From: Oscillospiraceae bacterium
Lineage (GTDB): Bacteria > Bacillota > Clostridia > Oscillospirales > Oscillospiraceae
Assembly (NCBI GenBank): GCA_017435245.1
Contig: JAFSFK010000031.1
Span: forward strand, 1-9,884
DNA: 9,884 bases
Direction of reading: 5' to 3'
The position numbers were made by a program, and so were the translations under genes. Positions 6,056 to 9,884 of this stretch are shown in pieces (the stretch's first letter is position 1; each line of letters starts with the position of its first letter). The notes below the pieces were generated by a model. The model had not been told where the DNA came from, made no database searches, and saw nothing but the letters and a program-made list of their open reading frames with translations.

Positions 6056-8137
6056 TTATTCCAGTCCTCTGAGGTACAGACCACGGGTGGAGGAGCCGGG
6101 ATCAAAGGCAGTGGGGTTCTGGTACGCAGCCAGGATCTGGTCCACTTCCTTGGGATTCTCGGTGGAAAAATACAGACGGGTGGCCCATAGACCAAGCCGT
6201 GCCAGATCATCCTGCCGGTCCAGCCAGTTCAGCTTCTTGCCGTTGAGCAGCACGCTGCGGCAGGAATTTCCGTCCTTGATAATGGGGAAGTCGGAGCCGG
6301 TCTTATCGGTAAGCTTGGCAGGTGCCAGATGACAGGTGCATTCTCCGGTTTTCCCCCGGATAAGGCAGTTTTCCGTTACCATCAGGGGCAGCCGGCCATA
6401 AACCAGCAGCTCACAGGGCACGACCTTGCTCACGTCCCGAATCTGGGGCAGTGTCATCTCAAAGCTTAAGCAGGCGGATTTCAGTTCCAGATCCCGGGCA
6501 GTATAGACTGCGGCGGAGCTGTACATATTCAGGCCAAAATCGCCACGGATGCGCATACCGCATTCCCGGGCGGGCAGCAGATGACCCAGGTTTCCGGCCA
6601 GGACCTCTTTTACGCCCAATGCCCGGACAGTTTTAAGATCCTGCTTCAGTCCAGGGATATCCCCATCGTGAATGATCCGGGGAAGCACGGCGCAGGTATG
6701 GACTTTTTTTGCCAAAGCAGCGCAAAATACCTCATCAGCCGCTAAAATGTGCAGAGGTACATACAGCACAGCGGGATTCATTTTCAGCAGTCTGCCGGTG
6801 ATCTGCTCCCGGGTGGTGACCTGTACCGTCAGCTCCGGATGGTTCCGGTTGCCGGGCAGCTGGGGCACCTTTTTGGGATGCCCGAGGCTGGGGATATCAT
6901 GCCGTGCCCGCTGGGCAGTGAGCAGATTCAGCACATCCCGCCGCATTGCATTGATGGCAGCGGCAGACAGGGTCAGTCCGGGGGTGATATCGGCAAAAAC
7001 GCTGTCACAGCGATAGGGCGTTCCACCGGTTTTGGAAAGCCGCTCCGTTAAGGCTTCCCGGGTCAGTTCCTGGACACGGGCAGGCTCCGGGACAGGACCA
7101 GTGAGGGAACATACACGCCCCTCCGGGTCAGTGACCGTAAGACGGGAGCCGTCGGTGTGGATGATGGCACGGAAGGAGATGGGAACAAGGTCGGCTTCCG
7201 TTGCCTCATAGCTCTGGCGGATCTGCTTGAGCCAGGCGTGATTCTCCGGGGTATCCTCCCGGACGCCAAACATATGGCTGCCGGTATTGCCGGCATAGTA
7301 ACCGTCGGTAAAGCCCTGGCGGTTAAAGGCGGTGTGCAGCTGCTGCTCCATCGCCTTGGTCACATTTCCGCTGTCAATGGCATAGCGGTAGACCTGGGTG
7401 ACGGCGGCCACATATTCCGGCCGCTTCATCCGTCCCTCCAGCTTTAAGGAGGCAACGCCCATTTCCTTCAAAGCATCCAGATAATGGACAAGGCAGTTAT
7501 CCTTCAGGCTCAGAGGGTACCGGTTCTGCCAGCGGCCATAGCCGTAGCTTTGACGGCAAGGCTGGGCACAACGACCCCGGTTGCCGGAGCGGCCTCCGAT
7601 GGCGGCAGACAGATAGCACTGTCCGGAATATCCCATACACAATGCGCCGTGGCCAAAGACCTCGATCTCAATGGGAGAATTTTTGCAGATATAGGCGATC
7701 TCTTCCCTGCTCAGTTCCCGGCTCAGCACAACCCGGCTCAATCCCCAGGCGGCACACAGCAGCACACCGGGCAAAGAGTGGATACTCATTTGCGTGGAAC
7801 CGTGAAGCGGGATGTTGGGAGCGATCTGCTTGCAAAGCTGCAGGATACCCAGATCCTGGACGATGAAGGCATCCACACCGCACTGAGCGGCATGACGGAT
7901 CAGAGCAGCTGCATCAGAGGTCTCCTTGTCGGAAACCAGGGTATTTAGCGTCAAATGGACAGCAACGCCACGGATATGGCAATACTTCACCGCTTCAGCA
8001 AGGGATTGGGGGGTGAAATTCTTGGCACCCTGGCGGGCATTGAAGGTGCCGCAGCCCAGATATACGGCATTAGCGCCATTTTGTACCGCTGCCCGCAGGG
8101 CCTCCATTGACCCGGCCGGTGCTAAAAGTTCCAGCAT
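6056..8137 (-). CDS. Peptidase U32 family protein (RlhA/YdcP-like, double-domain)
   Basis: This 693-residue protein opens with MLELLAPAGSMEALRAAVQN, the standard U32 N-terminus. It carries an exact U32 signature at 159-177 (EVFGHGALCMGYSGQCYLS: E-x-F-x2-G-A-L-C-x4-G-x-C-x-L-S). Cysteines C167, C174, C190 and C194 (GRCAQPC) resemble the 4Fe-4S ligands of U32 members, and SLKLEGRMK (230-238) is the conserved strand after them. A middle DUF3656-like region (about 310-410) leads to a second U32-like half (430-645) with GRLPLMVTENC (581-591). Despite the name, several long U32 proteins are RNA-modification enzymes (RlhA hydroxylates 23S rRNA C2501; TrhP acts on tRNA), so a prephenate-linked RNA hydroxylase is more likely than a protease. 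The exact target is inferred. The start at 8135-8137 has GGAGAG 8 nt upstream; an in-frame ATG 42 nt earlier overlaps the predicted promoter and was rejected. Confidence 0.92.
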   Translation of the reverse strand: MLELLAPAGSMEALRAAVQNGANAVYLGCGTFNARQGAKNFTPQSLAEAVKYCHIRGVAVHLTLNTLVSDKETSDAAALIRHAAQCGVDAFIVQDLGILQLCKQIAPNIPLHGSTQMSIHSLPGVLLCAAWGLSRVVLSRELSREEIAYICKNSPIEIEVFGHGALCMGYSGQCYLSAAIGGRSGNRGRCAQPCRQSYGYGRWQNRYPLSLKDNCLVHYLDALKEMGVASLKLEGRMKRPEYVAAVTQVYRYAIDSGNVTKAMEQQLHTAFNRQGFTDGYYAGNTGSHMFGVREDTPENHAWLKQIRQSYEATEADLVPISFRAIIHTDGSRLTVTDPEGRVCSLTGPVPEPARVQELTREALTERLSKTGGTPYRCDSVFADITPGLTLSAAAINAMRRDVLNLLTAQRARHDIPSLGHPKKVPQLPGNRNHPELTVQVTTREQITGRLLKMNPAVLYVPLHILAADEVFCAALAKKVHTCAVLPRIIHDGDIPGLKQDLKTVRALGVKEVLAGNLGHLLPARECGMRIRGDFGLNMYSSAAVYTARDLELKSACLSFEMTLPQIRDVSKVVPCELLVYGRLPLMVTENCLIRGKTGECTCHLAPAKLTDKTGSDFPIIKDGNSCRSVLLNGKKLNWLDRQDDLARLGLWATRLYFSTENPKEVDQILAAYQNPTAFDPGSSTRGLYLRGLE

Positions 8138-8177
8138 AAATCTTTCTCTCCATAAAAAATAGGATATACTTATGCAC

Positions 8178-8186
8178 ATTATAGCA
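8178..8186 (-). promoter_or_regulatory. Extended -10 promoter of the U32 gene
   Basis: On the minus strand TGC-TATAAT gives an extended -10: TATAAT at 8178-8183 and TG at 8185-8186. No good -35 lies 16-18 bp upstream (TAGAAG at best), which extended -10 promoters tolerate. The start would fall near 8171, leaving about 33 nt before the ATG at 8137. This supports the shorter protein start. Confidence 0.65.
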
Positions 8187-8259
8187 CAAATATATCGCCA
8201 CTTCTACCCCGGTTTTGAAAAATTAACAATTAATCTATGGTATCTGCAGCTTTTCGCTC

Positions 8260-8288
8260 TTGTGAAACGGCGTGTTTTGGTGTACAAT
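8260..8288 (+). promoter_or_regulatory. Promoter of the CapA-like gene
   Basis: TTGTGA (8260-8265), a 17-bp spacer and TACAAT (8283-8288) make a good sigma-A type promoter. The start would be near 8295, 25 nt before the chosen GTG. It is divergent from the U32 promoter, with about 80 bp between the two -35 regions. Apart from a small ATTAA/TTAAT palindrome at 8222-8234, I see nothing else in the 8138-8319 gap. Confidence 0.72.
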
Positions 8289-8319
8289 ATTCGGTAGACC
8301 AGAAAAAGGAGGGATCCGT

Positions 8320-9573
8320 GTGGCCATTGATCCGGCGGAATTTAAAAAGCGGCGGGCACTGCGTCAGCAGCAGCGGGAACAGCAGCAGAAAAAACGACGG
8401 AAGCTGTTTGTCCGGCTGGCCATTGCAGCGGGCATCCTTGTTGCCTGCGGTGCGGCGATCCTTCTGCTTACCCGTCAGGCACCGGAGGAAAAGCCACAGG
8501 AAACGGTGACGGCGACCCAGCCCCAACAGACACAGGAAGATCTGACCACCATCCACCTTGCGGCAGCAGGCGATCTGAACATTACTGACCGTGTGGTGGC
8601 GGCAGGCGGCGGAAATCTGGATTTTACAAACGCCTTTTTGGACGTTGCCCATATTCTGGCAAATGCGGATCTGACGGTAGTGAATTTGGAAGGAAATCTC
8701 TGCGGTGCTCCCTATGGCAGCAGGACCGTATCGGCTCCCCAGCAGCTGGCGGAGGCACTGGATGCTGCCGGTGTGGATCTGATTCAGCTGGCAAACTCCT
8801 ATTCCATCAACAAGGGCATTTCCGGTCTGGCGGATACCATCAATGGTGTCCGGGCGGCAGGAATGGAGCCTCTGGGCGTATACGCAGACCAATCCTCCTA
8901 CCGGGAGGGGAAGGGATATACCATTTGTGAGGTTCAGGGCATCCGGATCGCAATGGTGGCCTTTACCAAGGGTATGGACGGTATGGCGCTGCCTCCCGGC
9001 AGTGAACACTGTGTCAATGTGCTGTATACCGATTATGACAGCACCTATCAGAATGTGGACACCCAGGGGATCACCCAGGTGCTCCAGGCTGCCCAACGGG
9101 AGGTTCCGGATATCACCATTGCAATGCTCCACTGGGGCAGCGAGTTCAATAACACCATCAGCGTCAGCCAGGAGAAGATCGTCAAGCTGATGCAGGAAAA
9201 CGGCGTGGATGCCATCATCGGTACCCACTCCCACTATGTGCAGCAGATGACCCTGGATGAAGAAACGGGAAATTTTGTTGCTTACTCTCTGGGTGATTTC
9301 TTCGGAGATGCGGACAAAGCAGGTTCTGAATATTCTGTGATCCTGGACTTGGAGATCACAAAGAATAACGTTACCGGCGAGGCAAAGATCACGGGTTACA
9401 GTTATACGCCCATTTTTACTGTGTCGGAAAAGGGCACCGCAATGAAGGTTGTGCGGCTGGAGCCGGCAATGAAAGCCTATGAGGAGGAATTCCTGGGACG
9501 TGTCACCCAGGCCACCTATGACAAAATGGTCTATGCGCTGGAGCGTATCAGGGCTAGAGTAGCCGGTGAATGA
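8320..9573 (+). CDS. Membrane-anchored CapA-like metallophosphoesterase-fold protein
   Basis: This 417-residue protein has a highly basic, Q/R/K-rich N-terminus (9-29), one membrane helix (about 30-51), a P/T/Q-rich linker (52-75) and an extracellular CapA (PGA_cap) domain (77-385). Recognised motifs are AAGDLN (82-87), VNLEGNL (121-127), HWGSEF (271-276), GTHSHYVQ (301-308) and YSLGDFF (322-328). CapA proteins are linked to poly-gamma-glutamate or capsule export and anchoring, and relatives occur singly in many Bacillota with unknown substrates. Two normally conserved motifs are changed: ANNH is ANSY (158-161) and SLGN is SLGD, so the metal site may be altered. No capB/capC or other capsule gene is in the window, so a poly-gamma-glutamate role is not supported by context. 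The GTG start at 8320 follows AAGGAGG (8306-8312) by 7 nt. An in-frame GTG at 8272 lies upstream of the predicted transcript start and was rejected. Confidence 0.88.
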   Translation: MAIDPAEFKKRRALRQQQREQQQKKRRKLFVRLAIAAGILVACGAAILLLTRQAPEEKPQETVTATQPQQTQEDLTTIHLAAAGDLNITDRVVAAGGGNLDFTNAFLDVAHILANADLTVVNLEGNLCGAPYGSRTVSAPQQLAEALDAAGVDLIQLANSYSINKGISGLADTINGVRAAGMEPLGVYADQSSYREGKGYTICEVQGIRIAMVAFTKGMDGMALPPGSEHCVNVLYTDYDSTYQNVDTQGITQVLQAAQREVPDITIAMLHWGSEFNNTISVSQEKIVKLMQENGVDAIIGTHSHYVQQMTLDEETGNFVAYSLGDFFGDADKAGSEYSVILDLEITKNNVTGEAKITGYSYTPIFTVSEKGTAMKVVRLEPAMKAYEEEFLGRVTQATYDKMVYALERIRARVAGE

Positions 9574-9578
9574 TAAAA

Positions 9579-9604
9579 AAAGGGAGGGTCACGACCCTCC
9601 CTTT
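9579..9604 (+). terminator. Intrinsic terminator after the CapA-like gene
   Basis: A perfect 11-bp stem, AAAGGGAGGGT/ACCCTCCCTTT (9579-9589/9594-9604), with a CACG tetraloop starts 6 nt after the stop codon. The plus-strand U-tract is short (UUU then C), while the A-run before the stem (9575-9581) gives a better U-tract on the minus strand. It may therefore work in both directions. Confidence 0.8.
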
Positions 9605-9884
9605 CAAATTCCGGTTTATCGGCCGGGGTGCCCCGGCAGGCAATTCGTGCACTGTGCGGCAATCATCGACAAAGCTGCGCTCGGGATCGCTCCTGCGTTG
9701 CAAAACCTTCTGTTTCCATTTTGTTAAAAGGAACGCAACTCTTGAGAGCACAGTACTCCATAAATTCGGAAAAGGATTGCTGAACAAACGAAAATGCGTG
9801 CCGGCAGGGGGGAGCGATGGGAGCGCCGCCGGGGGCGGGAGAAGCGACCTGAGCGAGTGGCAGCGGTCTGTGTGCAACGCCGGC
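9605..9884. repeat. Intergenic repeat-like element, right end cut by the window
   Basis: No credible gene is present in these 280 bases. The stretch begins at the base after the terminator with CAAATTCCGGTTTATCG (9605-9621), identical to 1579-1595. A GCCGGGG/CCCCGGC hairpin follows (9622-9628/9631-9637). Segments 9635-9664 and 9775-9802 are imperfect reverse complements sharing GGCA, TTCGT-like and GCAATC blocks. From 9800 on the sequence becomes purine- and GC-rich with recurring GAGCG/AAGCG words. This fits the same modular repeat system as elsewhere in the window, with a third kind of interior. Confidence 0.55.

Noticed and set aside
8230..9234. Minus-strand open frame of 334 residues opposite the CapA-like gene
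   Set aside because: Its Cys/His/Gly-rich composition is that of an antisense shadow, and the plus strand has a promoter, ribosome site, domain motifs and terminator.
9554..9877. Minus-strand open frame of 107 residues over the window's right end
   Set aside because: It runs through a repeat-like region, the terminator hairpin and the end of the CapA-like gene, with no ribosome site or domain; probably spurious.

Overview
The window (about 54% GC by eye) looks like a chromosomal piece of a low-GC-phylum (Bacillota) anaerobe, most likely a gut Oscillospiraceae/Ruminococcaceae-type clostridium. This rests on the gene content (DegV family protein, MreC-MreD-PBP2 cluster, long double-domain U32 protein), strong AGGAGG-type ribosome sites, and hairpin-rich intergenic repeats of a kind I recall from that group. 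The taxonomic call is inference. I see no rRNA, tRNA, CRISPR array, transposase or phage gene.

Layout: seven genes lie on the minus strand and one on the plus strand. From right to left on the minus strand: a peptidase-U32 family protein (8137-6056); a cell-shape cluster maf (5841-5266), mreC (5269-4439), mreD (4433-3855) and the class B transpeptidase PBP2/mrdA (3867-1804), closed by a strong intrinsic terminator (1759-1785); then a separate two-gene unit, a MarR-family regulator (1487-1035) and a DegV/FakB-type fatty-acid-binding protein (1032-184). On the plus strand, divergent from the U32 gene, is a membrane-anchored CapA-like protein (8320-9573) with its own promoter and terminator.

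How they work together: maf-mreC-mreD-mrdA is tightly packed (4-nt ATGA overlap, 5-nt gap, 13-nt overlap) and should be co-transcribed. MreC, MreD and PBP2 form the side-wall elongation machinery. The usual mreB between maf and mreC is absent here. The marR-degV pair has a textbook promoter (TTGACA, 17 bp, TATACT) embedded in a perfect 18-bp inverted repeat that carries two copies of a 14-bp palindrome. This strongly suggests autoregulation, possibly by a lipid-related signal given the DegV partner.

The spaces between transcription units are filled with structured, non-coding repeats. A 17-bp terminal motif (CAAATTCCGRTTTATCG) occurs exactly or nearly so at four places, next to three different repeat interiors. 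A second, hairpin-rich class occurs twice, both times just 3' of a minus-strand gene and both ending in the same 19-bp tail. These repeats, the MarR operator and an altered metal-site motif in the CapA-like protein are the points most worth a second look. I see no new multi-gene system.
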